DNA of 50,274 nt. Source: Betaproteobacteria bacterium (GTDB taxonomy: Bacteria; Pseudomonadota; Gammaproteobacteria; Burkholderiales; SG8-41). The stretch lies in NCBI GenBank assembly GCA_028292435.1, contig JAQGMI010000137.1, forward strand, positions 1 to 50,274, in the 5' to 3' direction. This document shows positions 10,886 to 19,884 of the stretch, piece after piece. The position numbers and the translations under genes are program-made. Position 1 is the first letter of the stretch; each line of letters begins with the position of its first letter. Under the pieces are notes generated by a model. That model saw only the letters and a program-made list of their open reading frames with translations, was not told the origin of the DNA and searched no databases.

Positions 10886-11046
10886 TTTTCTTTCTCGAAG
10901 CGCGCCGCGAATCGGACTGGCGCCGTGGATTCGCTAAATTTTATCAGGAGAGTCGACAGACCGCCGCGTTTAGACCGCGAATCGGGCAGCAAGTTGAACG
11001 ATAAACCGAAAACTTGCGCCTGGCGCGCCCTGTCCCGGCAATCGGC

Positions 11047-12408
11047 TTAAAGATCGATGCCGGTGCAGAATTTTTGCAAATTCGGCAAAACTTCCAGCTG
11101 CATGCACTCATCGTACACGCGCCCCGCGTTAGCCTGTCCCCATACCGGCAGCGCAAGCTGATCGAATTTTTTTCGGATATCGGCCGCGGTGTGAGGGTTG
11201 TCCGCTTCGCCCTTCGTGATTTCGCAGCGGCCGCTGAATCGTCGCCCGTCTTTACACACAATTTCAAGCTCAACTTGCTGCTTGGCGTGGAACGCGGCGG
11301 TAAATTCCGGCACTTCAACCACTTCCACGCGCTTGGCAAGTTCCTTTACCTGTTTATCCGCAAACGCAGCCCCGCCGAAAACATCGAGATCGGCGCGTCC
11401 ATGCGCGATGATCGTCGCGATCGAAAACGGCACCGAAAAACGCGTGCCAAACAGATTTTTCGGCTCTTTTTCGCTGAGAAACGCGACCATTTTATAAGCG
11501 CGCACGTCGACTCGCTCGATTGCAGCGGCGTCCAGCCGACCGCCCGGAGCAAGCCGAAGTGCATCGAGCAAAGCGTCGATTGCCGAATGCACGTAACGGC
11601 CGCTCGGATAAAGCTTGATGTAGCCCGCAGCCAGCGTCCACTCGCAACCGAGACCAGCGATGACTTGCGCGGGCTTGAAATCATCAGCGAGCAGTTGGCC
11701 GAAAGTAACACTTGGTGCGTCGACTGGGCCGGTGAATCCCGCCTGTACGAGTCTTACAGCCATCTGGCCGGTGAAATTGCCGTGGCCGGCGTAATAGTTG
11801 CGGACCGTCGCACCGTCGCGCATCGTCTGGCGGTTGCCCCCAAGCGGCGTCGACGCGGCGATGTTGATCGCTGAGCGCATTTGCGCCGGATTGAATCCCG
11901 ACATCCGCCCGACTGCAATCGCCGCGCCAATGACGCCGTAGGTGCCGTGCGGCTGAACGATGGTCTTCATCTGATACGCGCCGCCGATGCGGCCGCAAAT
12001 CTCGTATCCGAGTATGACGGCAGCCAGAAAATCAGCGCCGGAGACGCCGTTTTCCTGCGCGAACGCCAGTGCCGCCGGAATTACATGCACGCCGGGGTGG
12101 CCATTCGTATTGAAATTACCCTCGTCGAGTTCGAGCCATACGCCCGCCGTGGCGTTGAGCAACGCGGCATCGAGTGGATTGGATCGCTTGCCGCAGCCGA
12201 TGACCGAGGCGTTGCCTGCACCCGCTGTTGGCAGATGAAGCGCATTCAACGCCTTCATTTCCGGCTCCTGCATGCCGGCAGCGATAACTGCGAGCAAATC
12301 GGCGATGATTATTTTGGCGCGGTTACGAACGCCGTCGGGTATGTCGGTAAGCCGCGTTTCGCTTGCGAAGCGGCTGATGGTGTCGAGATAGTCATGCGCT
12401 GCGGTCAT
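11047..12408 (-). CDS. MmgE/PrpD family protein
   Basis: A 453-residue protein of the family that includes 2-methylcitrate dehydratase (PrpD), cis-aconitate decarboxylase and iminodisuccinate epimerase. Typical features are the helical N-terminal domain with GNFNTNGHPGVHVIPA, the motif GYEICGRIGGAY, and the C-terminal lid domain (about 265-390). The start at 12408 is chosen because AGGTGA precedes it by 5 bases and the N terminus then begins with a typical amphipathic helix; a longer in-frame reading adds 17 Arg-rich residues. It stands alone, with no prpB or prpC nearby, so a propionate role is not supported and the substrate is unknown. Confidence 0.88.
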   Translation of the reverse strand: MTAAHDYLDTISRFASETRLTDIPDGVRNRAKIIIADLLAVIAAGMQEPEMKALNALHLPTAGAGNASVIGCGKRSNPLDAALLNATAGVWLELDEGNFNTNGHPGVHVIPAALAFAQENGVSGADFLAAVILGYEICGRIGGAYQMKTIVQPHGTYGVIGAAIAVGRMSGFNPAQMRSAINIAASTPLGGNRQTMRDGATVRNYYAGHGNFTGQMAVRLVQAGFTGPVDAPSVTFGQLLADDFKPAQVIAGLGCEWTLAAGYIKLYPSGRYVHSAIDALLDALRLAPGGRLDAAAIERVDVRAYKMVAFLSEKEPKNLFGTRFSVPFSIATIIAHGRADLDVFGGAAFADKQVKELAKRVEVVEVPEFTAAFHAKQQVELEIVCKDGRRFSGRCEITKGEADNPHTAADIRKKFDQLALPVWGQANAGRVYDECMQLEVLPNLQKFCTGIDL

Positions 12409-12876
12409 TGCGGTCACCTGGCGGGAGGACCGCGAAAGATACCTGAATTCGCGTCGCAATTGGCGGCCTCGGGCATACGGCCCTCAGCGGCGAGGTCCAC
12501 TCTTGCATCAGGCTAATGCGGCGCGTCAGAATTCCGCTGACATCGCGCGTTTACGAAGTCCCACAAATTGGCAATAAATTACTGAATATAAGGCTTTACA
12601 TGACGGTTCCGGCAGCGCAGAATGATGTCATGTGCATATGCAGCAATAATACCGGACGAATTTGATGGGATTCGGCATTCTGCCCGGCGCCATGACGCCT
12701 GAGTTTGGCAATGCGCTGATCGTCATCGATGCGGTCGTATTGGCTGTCTTTGCCGCGATCATGAGCGCTGGAAAAATCGCTGCGTTCTCGAAGCTGCTAG
12801 GTTCAATGCCCATGCTGGAGCGGTTCAGGCTCTGGTGCACGGCACATAAAGGCCACTAACAAAGGCCACGACTGCA
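12409..12876. other. Intergenic region of 468 bases upstream of the PrpD-family gene
   Basis: This gap separates the PrpD-family start from the glycerol kinase stop, both on the minus strand. The part near 12540-12620 is AT-rich (AATAAATTACTGAATATAAGG) and likely contains a promoter, but no -35/-10 pair with standard spacing stands out on either strand. A weak small reading frame lies at 12665-12859 and is described separately. No RNA gene or repeat was seen. Confidence 0.5.
12665..12859 (+). CDS. Possible small membrane protein (64 residues)
   Basis: An open frame starting with ATG at 12665, with one hydrophobic helix at about residues 18-38 and a basic C-terminal tail. Third codon positions are mostly G or C, in keeping with real genes nearby. 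Against it: no clear Shine-Dalgarno sequence precedes the ATG, the opposite strand is also open over 12628-12840, and I recognise no family. It may simply be chance coding potential in a GC-rich gap. Confidence 0.3.
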   Translation: MGFGILPGAMTPEFGNALIVIDAVVLAVFAAIMSAGKIAAFSKLLGSMPMLERFRLWCTAHKGH

Positions 12877-14370
12877 TTACGCGTTTGTCGCCCATTGTTT
12901 TGCGCAGGCAAGCGCTCTGTTCCACCCGGCGATCTGAACTGCCGCCTGTTCGCGCGGTATGGCCGGTTCGAATACTCGGTCCGTTTCCCATTGCGCCGCG
13001 ATTTCCCCGGCATCTTTCCAGTAACCAACTGCAAGACCTGCGAGATAGGCCGCGCCAAGCGCGGTTGTTTCGTACACTTTCGGCCGCACGACCCGCACGC
13101 CGAGTACGTCGGCCTGGCATTGCATCAGCAAATTATTTTGGGTAGCACCGCCGTCCACCCTCAATTCGCTCAGCTTGATGCCCGCATCCGCTTCCATTGC
13201 GTGCAGCACGTCCGCCGTCTGATAGGCGATGCTTTCTAACGCCGCCCGCGCAATGTGCGCGGCGCCGGTGCCGCGCGTGAGTCCAACCAGTGTGCCGCGC
13301 GCATAAGCGTCCCAATGCGGGCTGCCCAGTCCCGCAAACGCCGGCACGAAGTACACGCCGCCGCTGTCCGGAACGCTGGCGGCGAGCGCTTCGACTTCGC
13401 CCGCGGTTTTGATGATGCCGAGGCTATCGCGCAGCCACTGCACCACCGCTCCGGCGATAAAAACGCTGCCTTCGAGCGCATATTCGTCGCGCCCGTCGAT
13501 GCGCCATGCAGTCGTCGTCAACAATTTATTGTGCGAACGTACCGGCGTCGCGCCCGTGTGCATGAGCATGAAACACCCGGTGCCATAGGTGTTCTTGACC
13601 ATGCCGGGTGTTACGCAACGTTGCCCGAAAAGGGCCGCCTGCTGATCGCCGGCAATACCAGCGATTGCAATACGCGCGGCGAATAATTCGCCCGCGGTTT
13701 CAGCGACGACGCCGCTGGATGCGACAACTCGCGGCAGCACCGGGCGCGGAATGGCGAGTGCGGCCAGCAGCTCGTCGTCCCAATCGCCGGTGTGAATGTT
13801 GAAAAGTAAAGTCCGCGACGCGTTGCTGGCATCGGTGATGTGGGTTTTGCCGCCGGATAGTTTCCACACCAGCCAGCTGTCAATCGTCCCGAACGCCAGT
13901 TCGCCCGCCTCCGCCCGCTTGCGTGCGCCGGCGACGTTGTCGAGTATCCAGCGCAGCTTGGTGCCCGCAAAATAGGCGTCGAGCACGAGGCCGGTGCGTT
14001 CGGCGAAAAAACTCTCGCGCCCGCGCGCGCGCAATTCGTCGCATATCGCGGACGTGCGCCGGTCCTGCCATACGATCGCATTGCACACCGGTTTGCCGGT
14101 AGCCCGCTCCCAGACGACCGTGGTTTCGCGCTGGTTAGTAATGCCGATTGCTGCGATATCGCGGGCAACGAGACCCGCACGCGCGATCGCTTCGGCCGCA
14201 ACGCCGACCTGCGTTTGCCAGATCTCGTTCGCGTCATGCTCGACCCAGCCCGGCTGCGGAAAGTGCTGTGCGAATTCTTTCTGCGCGAGCGCCTTGATGG
14301 CGCCGCTGTGGTCGAACACGATTGCCCGCGAACTGGTTGTGCCCTGGTCGAGCGCGAGAATGCACTTCAT
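12877..14370 (-). CDS. glpK: Glycerol kinase
   Basis: Phosphorylates glycerol to sn-glycerol 3-phosphate with ATP. The 497 residues match the usual 495-505. FGGY-family signatures are present: the N-terminal phosphate-binding [26 protein letters not shown], the segment [11 protein letters not shown] and the C-terminal [13 protein letters not shown]. The ATG at 14370 overlaps the stop of the upstream phosphodiesterase gene by four bases (14367-14370), which decides this start over a longer reading. The pair would turn glycerophosphodiesters or glycerol into glycerol 3-phosphate. No glpF, glpD or glpR is in the window. Confidence 0.96.
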   Translation of the reverse strand: MKCILALDQGTTSSRAIVFDHSGAIKALAQKEFAQHFPQPGWVEHDANEIWQTQVGVAAEAIARAGLVARDIAAIGITNQRETTVVWERATGKPVCNAIVWQDRRTSAICDELRARGRESFFAERTGLVLDAYFAGTKLRWILDNVAGARKRAEAGELAFGTIDSWLVWKLSGGKTHITDASNASRTLLFNIHTGDWDDELLAALAIPRPVLPRVVASSGVVAETAGELFAARIAIAGIAGDQQAALFGQRCVTPGMVKNTYGTGCFMLMHTGATPVRSHNKLLTTTAWRIDGRDEYALEGSVFIAGAVVQWLRDSLGIIKTAGEVEALAASVPDSGGVYFVPAFAGLGSPHWDAYARGTLVGLTRGTGAAHIARAALESIAYQTADVLHAMEADAGIKLSELRVDGGATQNNLLMQCQADVLGVRVVRPKVYETTALGAAYLAGLAVGYWKDAGEIAAQWETDRVFEPAIPREQAAVQIAGWNRALACAKQWATNA

Positions 14371-15029
14371 GCGCGCTGCGCCAGCACGAGCGGCGGATAG
14401 TCCGTAATCAGGCCGCTCAAACCCAGGTCGCGGCAGCGCTCGTGCTCGGCCGGCGTTACGGCGCCGTAAATGAAATTTTGCCATCCACCGGCGCCGACGG
14501 ATTTCAGCATGCCGTCATCGGCGATGTTGTAATCCCACACGATCGATTTGATCCGCGGTTGATCGGCGCACTCTGCCATCATCGCAGCGACCTCGAGTGG
14601 GCGATGGGCAACCAGCAGCCCGCAGTCGGTTGCGAGTTCTTCGGCGCAGCGCCTGACGACGTCGTGCCTGAACGAAGTCACGAACAATCGCCGCGAGTGC
14701 TGGAATCGCGCGAGACACTTGGACGCCGCCGGCCAGACTTCGGGATTCTTGATCTCGATGTTCCACAGCACGTCGGGAAACGCATCGAGTATGTCAGCCA
14801 GCAAGGGCACCGGATGGCCGGCATCGCTTTCGATTTCCCGGTGCGTCAGTTCTGCCACAGCGCGCCGTGCCGGCGTGACGCGATCGTGAATGATCACCGG
14901 CAGTCCGTCGCGGCTCAGTCTCACGTCGGTTTCGATACCGTCAACCCCGAGTTTGACGGCCGCCTCGAAAGCAGCAAGTGAATTTTCGGGCGAATGAACG
15001 TGAAAGCCGCGATGGGCAAATAACAGCAT
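14367..15029 (-). CDS. ugpQ: Glycerophosphodiester phosphodiesterase (cytoplasmic)
   Basis: Hydrolyses glycerophosphodiesters to glycerol 3-phosphate and an alcohol. The 220-residue protein lacks a signal peptide, which fits the cytoplasmic UgpQ type rather than periplasmic GlpQ. Catalytic and metal-binding elements are at the expected places: AHRGF (His/Arg), [16 protein letters not shown], then NIEIKNP. The ATG at 15029 places AHRG at residues 5-8, as usual; longer in-frame readings are non-conserved. It is translationally coupled to glpK by a 4-base overlap. It diverges from a small membrane protein gene (gap 194 bases). Confidence 0.92.
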   Translation of the reverse strand: MLLFAHRGFHVHSPENSLAAFEAAVKLGVDGIETDVRLSRDGLPVIIHDRVTPARRAVAELTHREIESDAGHPVPLLADILDAFPDVLWNIEIKNPEVWPAASKCLARFQHSRRLFVTSFRHDVVRRCAEELATDCGLLVAHRPLEVAAMMAECADQPRIKSIVWDYNIADDGMLKSVGAGGWQNFIYGAVTPAEHERCRDLGLSGLITDYPPLVLAQRA

Positions 15030-15163
15030 GGAACCGGCGCCTGAACGGGACGGGCAAATCATAATCGAATCGGCGGCGAAACGTGCTAAATGGACCGCTC
15101 GCGGCGACGTGCGTTTAGAGCCTAAACCGCGGTCAATCGGCTGTTTTCTTGCGTAAATTAATG

Positions 15164-15169
15164 TATGAT
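15164..15169 (+). promoter_or_regulatory. Candidate -10 element for the 45-residue membrane protein
   Basis: TATGAT at 15164-15169 lies about 55 bases before the ATG at 15224. The bases 17 upstream (CTGTTT at 15141-15146) match a -35 poorly. It is listed because the surrounding 15140-15170 is unusually AT-rich. Confidence 0.3.
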
Positions 15170-15223
15170 TCAGCCCAGCAGTGGTCGAACTGGACGGAGG
15201 GGTTCGCTCAAGGGAGATAAAAA

Positions 15224-15361
15224 ATGTTTTACGCCTTTTATGGAATCGCAATCGTAATACTGGTTCTGCATTTCACCGGCTGGCTCAAGCGCAACAATGT
15301 CGAATGGATCATGCTGGTTCTTGCCATCGCCGTTTTCCCGGCGGTCATTTTCCTGAAATAA
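15224..15361 (+). CDS. Small two-helix membrane protein (45 residues)
   Basis: A short gene that a length cut-off of 60 codons would miss. GGGAGA at 15212-15217 sits six bases before the ATG, one of the best ribosome binding sites in the window. The product has two hydrophobic segments (about residues 4-19 and 29-44) joined by a short polar turn, LKRNNVEW, and ends in Lys45. This is a helical hairpin with both ends on the same side of the membrane. It is divergent from the GDPD-glycerol kinase pair and followed by a GC-rich dyad. I do not recognise the family. Coding status is supported by the ribosome site and protein character, not by homology. Confidence 0.7.
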   Translation: MFYAFYGIAIVILVLHFTGWLKRNNVEWIMLVLAIAVFPAVIFLK

Positions 15362-15518
15362 TTTACTTGAGTTGAGCCGGCGCACGAACTTCGATCGCCC
15401 GCCGTCGCTCCAGCTAGTGCTGGAGGCATAGCTCCTCGCCGCAGATTGCCGCCCGCGTGCGGCGGTGCAAATGTTCCCCCGGCACTGGAACTTTTAGCAG
15501 CCAGCGCGAATCCTACGT

Positions 15519-15528
15519 CCCCCCCCCC
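15519..15528. repeat. Ten-base C homopolymer
   Basis: Ten consecutive C residues lie 21 bases before the ATG at 15550 of the next gene. A GTG at 15457 is in frame with that gene only when the run has its present length (or differs by threes). Confidence 0.9.
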
Positions 15529-15549
15529 GGCTCATCCAAAAACGCGAAT

Positions 15550-15933
15550 ATGAGCAAAGAATTACCGGAAATCCTTTCCGATGAAGAAATTGAGCGGAGA
15601 GTAAAGGAACGCGAGCAATTGCTCCGTTCAGGACATGACCGCTGGGATAATTCTGGCGTCATATCGAAGCGCCACTTGAGCGATGGCCTACCCGAGTCGA
15701 CCATCGAGCAGTTGTTTCCCCGCATCGCCGAAAAGCTCGCCATCGTCTGGCCGTCCGAAGCGTGTGCGATGTACATCACCAGCCTGCTGGTTAACACCCG
15801 CGAAACGCGCCAAGGCTTTCCGCCGGAGGTCGTGGAAGACCTGTTGATGCTGCATTCGATTAACGACATCTTGTTGCGCAGCAATCCTTTTTCGCCGCGC
15901 AATCCGCCACGGAAGACTCGATCGAGTCTTTAG
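15550..15933 (+). CDS. Conserved-looking hypothetical protein (127 residues)
   Basis: Function not recognised. The product is soluble and charged, starting with an acidic helix (PEILSDEEIERRVKERE) and continuing into a predicted helical core with IAEKLAIVWPSEACAMYI and a C-terminal Arg-rich tail. A Trp-Pro and a Cys near the middle hint at a packed domain. The ATG at 15550 gives a sensible N terminus but has no visible Shine-Dalgarno sequence. A GTG at 15457 would add 31 residues encoded across the C-run and looks unlike protein. The opposite strand is also open here (15513-15902), but its product lacks domain character. Confidence 0.6.
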   Translation: MSKELPEILSDEEIERRVKEREQLLRSGHDRWDNSGVISKRHLSDGLPESTIEQLFPRIAEKLAIVWPSEACAMYITSLLVNTRETRQGFPPEVVEDLLMLHSINDILLRSNPFSPRNPPRKTRSSL

Positions 15934-16042
15934 CGCTGCCGCGCGGCAGCCGTTGGTGATGGCAGCGCCGGTTATTACGTTGACGTCGATTAAGTCGCCA
16001 CCGCAATAACTGCAAATATGCACAGTCTTACGCCGGCGGCGT

Positions 16043-16071
16043 TTGACATGTCACAGCATGCTGCCTAATAT
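16043..16071 (+). promoter_or_regulatory. Consensus-like promoter of the GntR-led cluster
   Basis: A perfect TTGACA (16043-16048) lies 17 bases before TAATAT (16066-16071). This is the best sigma-70-type match I found in the window. A transcript starting near 16078 would have a leader of about 18 bases before the GTG of the GntR gene. Confidence 0.75.
16044..16062. promoter_or_regulatory. Candidate operator: two palindromes overlapping the promoter
   Basis: TGACATGTCA (16044-16053) is a perfect 10-base palindrome covering most of the -35, and AGCATGCT (16055-16062) is a perfect 8-base palindrome in the spacer. Both lie where a repressor would block polymerase. GntR/FCD regulators commonly bind short palindromes at their own promoters, so autoregulation is the simplest reading. 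Confidence 0.5.
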
Positions 16072-16095
16072 TTCAATCGTCTCAAGAATCCGTCC

Positions 16096-16818
16096 GTGGT
16101 CACTCCTCCCGCCAGCCGTTCCCGCCCAGTCGCGCCAGCCATTCCTTTGCTGACCGACCGTGCGTACGAGCGTATCAAGCACGACATCATCACCTGCGCG
16201 ATCGCGCCAGGCACCGAAGTGTCGGAGCCCCAGCTGTGCGCGCAATACCGCCTCGGCAAGGCGCCGGTGCGCATGGCGCTTATCCGGCTCGCGCACGACG
16301 GGCTGTTGCGCGCGATCCCGCGCCGCGGCTACATGGTCACGCCCATCACACTCAAAGACATTCAGGATGTGTTCGAGCTGCGCTTGATGCTCGAACCCGC
16401 CGCCGCGCATATGGCTGCGGGCAAAGTTGATGCGCAGCGCCTGCGCGTGCTTGACGAAGCGTGCCGCCACGGCTATCACTCGAGCGACGTCAAGAGCATT
16501 ACCCGTTTCCTCGAAGCGAACAAGGCACTGCACGTGGCAATCGCGCATGCGACTGGCAACGGCCGGCTCGCCGCCATGGTCGCGCAATTGCTCGACCAGA
16601 TGACGCGTCTCTTGCACCTCGGGCTCGGCTTGCGCAACCGCTCGCAGGAAATGCAGCACGAACATCGAGCACTCGTGAAGGCACTTTCGCGCGGCGACGG
16701 CGAGACCGCCGAGCGTATTTCGCGCGAGCAGATCGAGGCAGCGCGCGGCATGGTGCTCTCTGCCATCATGACGAGCAACACAGTCATGAATCTTGCAATT
16801 ACCGGCGAGCGCGGCTGA
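16096..16818 (+). CDS. GntR-family transcriptional regulator, FCD domain
   Basis: A 240-residue DNA-binding regulator. The winged helix-turn-helix is at about residues 18-85, including AYERIKHDIITCAIAPG and APVRMALIRLAHDGLL. The C-terminal ligand-binding FCD domain (about 90-225) has the expected metal or acid-binding pattern with His residues in the later helices (MQHEHRAL). The start is GTG at 16096, just after a strong promoter. FCD regulators usually respond to organic acids. As first gene of a long same-strand catabolic cluster it probably controls that cluster and itself. Confidence 0.93.
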   Translation: MVTPPASRSRPVAPAIPLLTDRAYERIKHDIITCAIAPGTEVSEPQLCAQYRLGKAPVRMALIRLAHDGLLRAIPRRGYMVTPITLKDIQDVFELRLMLEPAAAHMAAGKVDAQRLRVLDEACRHGYHSSDVKSITRFLEANKALHVAIAHATGNGRLAAMVAQLLDQMTRLLHLGLGLRNRSQEMQHEHRALVKALSRGDGETAERISREQIEAARGMVLSAIMTSNTVMNLAITGERG

Positions 16819-16876
16819 GCGCCGCTGCCGGACTCGAATCAACCGTCGGCACGTTCGCGACCCACCGGAGAACGCA

Positions 16877-17881
16877 ATGAAAGCAGTTGTATTGAAACAG
16901 CACGGCGCGATCGAAAGCCTGGAATACGTAACTGATTTTCCGGACCCGAAAGTAATTGAAGGCCACGTCGTGATTCGGGTGGAGGCCACCTCCTTCAATT
17001 ATCACGACATCTTCACGGTGCGCGGCATGCCCGGCATCAAGGTGCCGATGCCGATGATTATCGGCCTCGACATCGCCGGACAAATCCTTGAAGTGGGACC
17101 GGGCGTCACCGGCTGGAAGGCGGGCGACCGCGTGCTCGTCAATCCGCTGAACAAACAGAAAGGCTTGATGGGCGAAATGATGCACGGCGGGCTTGCCGAA
17201 AAATGTCTGGTAGCCGCCGACCAGTTGATTCGCATGCCGGACGCAGTCAGTTTCGAGCAGGCAGCCGCACTGCCCGTCGCCTATGGCACGGCGCACCGCA
17301 TGATCATCACGCACGACACCATCAAAGCCGGCGAAAAAGTGCTGGTACTCGGCGCGAGCGGCGGCGTAGGCACCGGCTGCGTGCTGCTCGCCAAAATGCT
17401 CGGCGCCGAAGTCATCGCCTGCGCCAGCAGCGCCGACAAGATTCAACGCCTCAAAGATCTCGGCGCTGATCATGTGATCAATTACAAAGACACCAATTTC
17501 TCGAAATGGGCAGTCGAAAAGTTCGGCAAACCGCAACGCCGCAATTATGAAGGCGGCGTCGACGTTGTCATCAACTTCACGGGCGGCGACACCTGGGCGC
17601 CGACGCTCAAGTGCGTCAAACGAGGCGGCAAAATCCTCGTGTGCGGCGCGACGGCCGGATTCGATCCGAAGGAAGACTTGCGCTACATCTGGAGCTTTGA
17701 ACTGAAAGTGATCGGGTCGAACAGTTTCTACGATGAAAATTTGAAGGCGCTGATGGAATTGATCGAGCAGGGCAAGATGAAACCGGTCATCGATGAAGTT
17801 TTGCCGCTCGAAAAAGCGGCTCACGGGCTGAAGCTGATTGAAAACCGCGAAGTGTTCGGCAAGGTGATCATTTGCCCGTGA
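16877..17881 (+). CDS. Quinone-oxidoreductase-like medium-chain reductase
   Basis: NAD(P)H-dependent MDR-superfamily enzyme of 334 residues. It has a GroES-like N-terminal domain and a Rossmann domain with GASGGVG at 159-165. The classical zinc ligands of alcohol dehydrogenases are absent: where a GHE is expected the sequence has IIGLDIAG, and no four-Cys lobe is present. That fits quinone oxidoreductases or enoyl reductases rather than alcohol dehydrogenases. The ATG at 16877 is backed by CGGAG six bases upstream; a longer frame adds 28 Arg-rich residues. It overlaps the acyl-CoA ligase by four bases (GTGA). It may reduce an unsaturated CoA intermediate. Confidence 0.88.
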   Translation: MKAVVLKQHGAIESLEYVTDFPDPKVIEGHVVIRVEATSFNYHDIFTVRGMPGIKVPMPMIIGLDIAGQILEVGPGVTGWKAGDRVLVNPLNKQKGLMGEMMHGGLAEKCLVAADQLIRMPDAVSFEQAAALPVAYGTAHRMIITHDTIKAGEKVLVLGASGGVGTGCVLLAKMLGAEVIACASSADKIQRLKDLGADHVINYKDTNFSKWAVEKFGKPQRRNYEGGVDVVINFTGGDTWAPTLKCVKRGGKILVCGATAGFDPKEDLRYIWSFELKVIGSNSFYDENLKALMELIEQGKMKPVIDEVLPLEKAAHGLKLIENREVFGKVIICP

Positions 17882-19461
17882 GCGCAATCAAGGCGCGTGC
17901 GGCAACCCCCGCGGTGCCTGAGCCCGAACCGCGCGGCTATCCAGGCAACCTGGGGCTGCTGTTCGCATCGCATGCGCAGTCCGGGCGCACGGCGATCGTC
18001 GACCTGTACGATCCGGCCAAACCGCGCGAGATCAGTTATCGCGAACTCGACGCGATGTGCGATGGCGTCGCCGGTGGCTGTGTCCGCGCCGGACTCAAGG
18101 CTGGCGACCGTATCGGCATAGTCTCGCTCAATCGCATCGAGTTCATCGCCACCCTGCTCGGCTGCATGCGCGTCGGCGTCGTGCCCGTGCCGGTCAACGT
18201 CAAACTCACCGCCGATGCGATCGCGTTTATTTTGAAAGACGCCGGCGCGCACATCGTCTTCACGGAACCGCCGCTGCGAAAGCTTTGCCCCGACGATGTT
18301 CGAATCGTCGAATACGGCGGCGAACGCAACGACAGTTACTCGCAATTCGCCGACGCGACCGCTTACACGCCGTTCGAGCCCGCACCTGATTCGATTGCAG
18401 TACAGCCGTATACGTCGGGCTCGACGGGCCGGCCGAAAGGCGTTTTGCTCACGCACTACGGACAAAACTGGAGCCGGCGGGTTCTTGCGTGGTCGCGCCG
18501 CACAACGCCGGAAGATGCGATTCTCGTCGCCGCGCCGCTGTATCACAAGAACGCGCTCAACGCGATCAAGCAGGGCCTGACCGCGGGGGCGAAGCTGCCC
18601 TTGTTGCCGCAATTCGATGCCGAGCGCTACATCGATGCGATCGGCGCTTATCGATGCACGGTCATCTCCGGCGTGCCGACGATGACCTCGATGGTGCTCG
18701 CCAAAAAAGACCGGCTTGCGGCGACCGATGTATCGTCCGTGCACACCGTGATGATGGGAAGCGCGCTCGCGTCTCGCCAGATTTTCGATGAGCTCCATCA
18801 ATACTTTCCGAATGCCGAAGCGCTGGTCGTTTACGGCGTCACCGAAGGCGGCCCGGTGCCGCTGGGTCCGCATCCGCAGGGAAAATCGCGGCCGCAAGGC
18901 TCGGTCGGGGTTCCCTACAAAGGCACCGGCGCTGAATTGATTGGCGGCATAAACCCGGATGAGGGTGAGCTCATCCTCAAAAATCCCGGCGTTCTGCTCG
19001 CTTATCACAACCTGCCCGACGAAACGGCGAAGCGCATTCGCAACGGCTGGTATCACACCAGCGACATCTGCCGCCGCGATGCCGACGGTTTTTATTACTT
19101 CGTCGGCCGCACGGACGACATGTTCGTGTGCGGCGGCGAAAACGTTTTTCCTATCGAGGTCGTGAGCCTGCTTGAAAGTCATCCGGCCGTGCAGCAAGCG
19201 GTCGTCCTGCCGTTCGAGCATGAGATGAAAGGCCAGGTTCCGTATGCGTTCGTGGTGCTGCGCGCAGGTCATGGCGCGACCGAGGACGAGCTTAAACAAT
19301 TTACACTCGAGCACGGTCCCGCCTTTCGCCATCCGCGCCGTATCTTCTTCCTCGAACGCATGCCGCTCGCGGGCACCAACAAAATAGACCAGCAAGCCTT
19401 GCGCCGCATTGGCAGCGCGCAAACTTTAAACGCAGGTACCACCGGAGCAAGCCATGGCTGA
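17878..19461 (+). CDS. Acyl-CoA ligase / AMP-dependent synthetase
   Basis: Activates a carboxylic acid with ATP to an acyl-adenylate and then to the CoA thioester. The 527-residue product carries the phosphate-binding YTSGSTGRPKG, the VYGVTEGGP segment, the hinge-region DDMFVCGGENV and a C-terminal Lys in GTNKIDQQAL at the position of the catalytic lysine. The start is taken as GTG at 17878, whose GTGA overlaps the previous stop, with AAGGTGA about 10 bases upstream; a TTG two codons earlier is possible. It is followed by a hotdog thioesterase overlapping by 8 bases. The cognate acid is unknown and may be aromatic. Confidence 0.93.
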   Translation: MSAIKARAATPAVPEPEPRGYPGNLGLLFASHAQSGRTAIVDLYDPAKPREISYRELDAMCDGVAGGCVRAGLKAGDRIGIVSLNRIEFIATLLGCMRVGVVPVPVNVKLTADAIAFILKDAGAHIVFTEPPLRKLCPDDVRIVEYGGERNDSYSQFADATAYTPFEPAPDSIAVQPYTSGSTGRPKGVLLTHYGQNWSRRVLAWSRRTTPEDAILVAAPLYHKNALNAIKQGLTAGAKLPLLPQFDAERYIDAIGAYRCTVISGVPTMTSMVLAKKDRLAATDVSSVHTVMMGSALASRQIFDELHQYFPNAEALVVYGVTEGGPVPLGPHPQGKSRPQGSVGVPYKGTGAELIGGINPDEGELILKNPGVLLAYHNLPDETAKRIRNGWYHTSDICRRDADGFYYFVGRTDDMFVCGGENVFPIEVVSLLESHPAVQQAVVLPFEHEMKGQVPYAFVVLRAGHGATEDELKQFTLEHGPAFRHPRRIFFLERMPLAGTNKIDQQALRRIGSAQTLNAGTTGASHG

Positions 19462-19873
19462 AGCAATGACGATTGAAAAGCTGCAGCAACTGATTACGCG
19501 CGGACCGTTCAACCAGTGGCTCAACTTCACGATTCTGCAGATTAACGAATCGGGCATCGAACTCAAAGCGACCTGGCGCGAGGAATGGGTCGTCAATCCC
19601 GACCGCCGATATACGCACGGCGGAATTCTCGCTGCCATCATCGATGTCGCGGCTGACTACGCAATCGCCGCGCAACTCGGCCGCCCCGTGCCGACCATCG
19701 ACATCCGCGTCGATTATCACAAAGCCGCGATGCCCGGCGACCTGACGGCAAAAGCGAAAATCGTCCGCAGCGGCAGCCAGTATTCAACCGCTGAAGCGTA
19801 CGTGTACGACAAGGACGGCGCATTGGTCGCGAGCGGACGCGGCACTTATTTCACCGCCTCGCCTAAAGCCTGA
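19454..19873 (+). CDS. PaaI-type hotdog thioesterase
   Basis: A 139-residue single hotdog-fold protein that probably hydrolyses an acyl-CoA. The family core is visible: YTHGGILAAIIDVAADYA, with the conserved His-Gly-Gly and a following acidic residue, then IDIRVDYHKAA. PaaI-like enzymes often rescue CoA from dead-end products of aromatic catabolism, and the gene overlaps the acyl-CoA ligase gene by 8 bases, consistent with that role. The ATG at 19454 is the natural start. Confidence 0.9.
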   Translation: MAEAMTIEKLQQLITRGPFNQWLNFTILQINESGIELKATWREEWVVNPDRRYTHGGILAAIIDVAADYAIAAQLGRPVPTIDIRVDYHKAAMPGDLTAKAKIVRSGSQYSTAEAYVYDKDGALVASGRGTYFTASPKA

Positions 19874-19884
19874 CCGGATCCATC

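Noticed and set aside
15408..15425. Perfect 7-base hairpin CTCCAGC/GCTGGAG after the small membrane protein
   Set aside because: No T-tract follows, so I do not call it a terminator; it may be a chance dyad.
15513..15902. 129-codon minus-strand frame opposite the 127-residue unknown gene
   Set aside because: Ser/Arg-rich product without domain character; the plus-strand product looks more like a folded protein.
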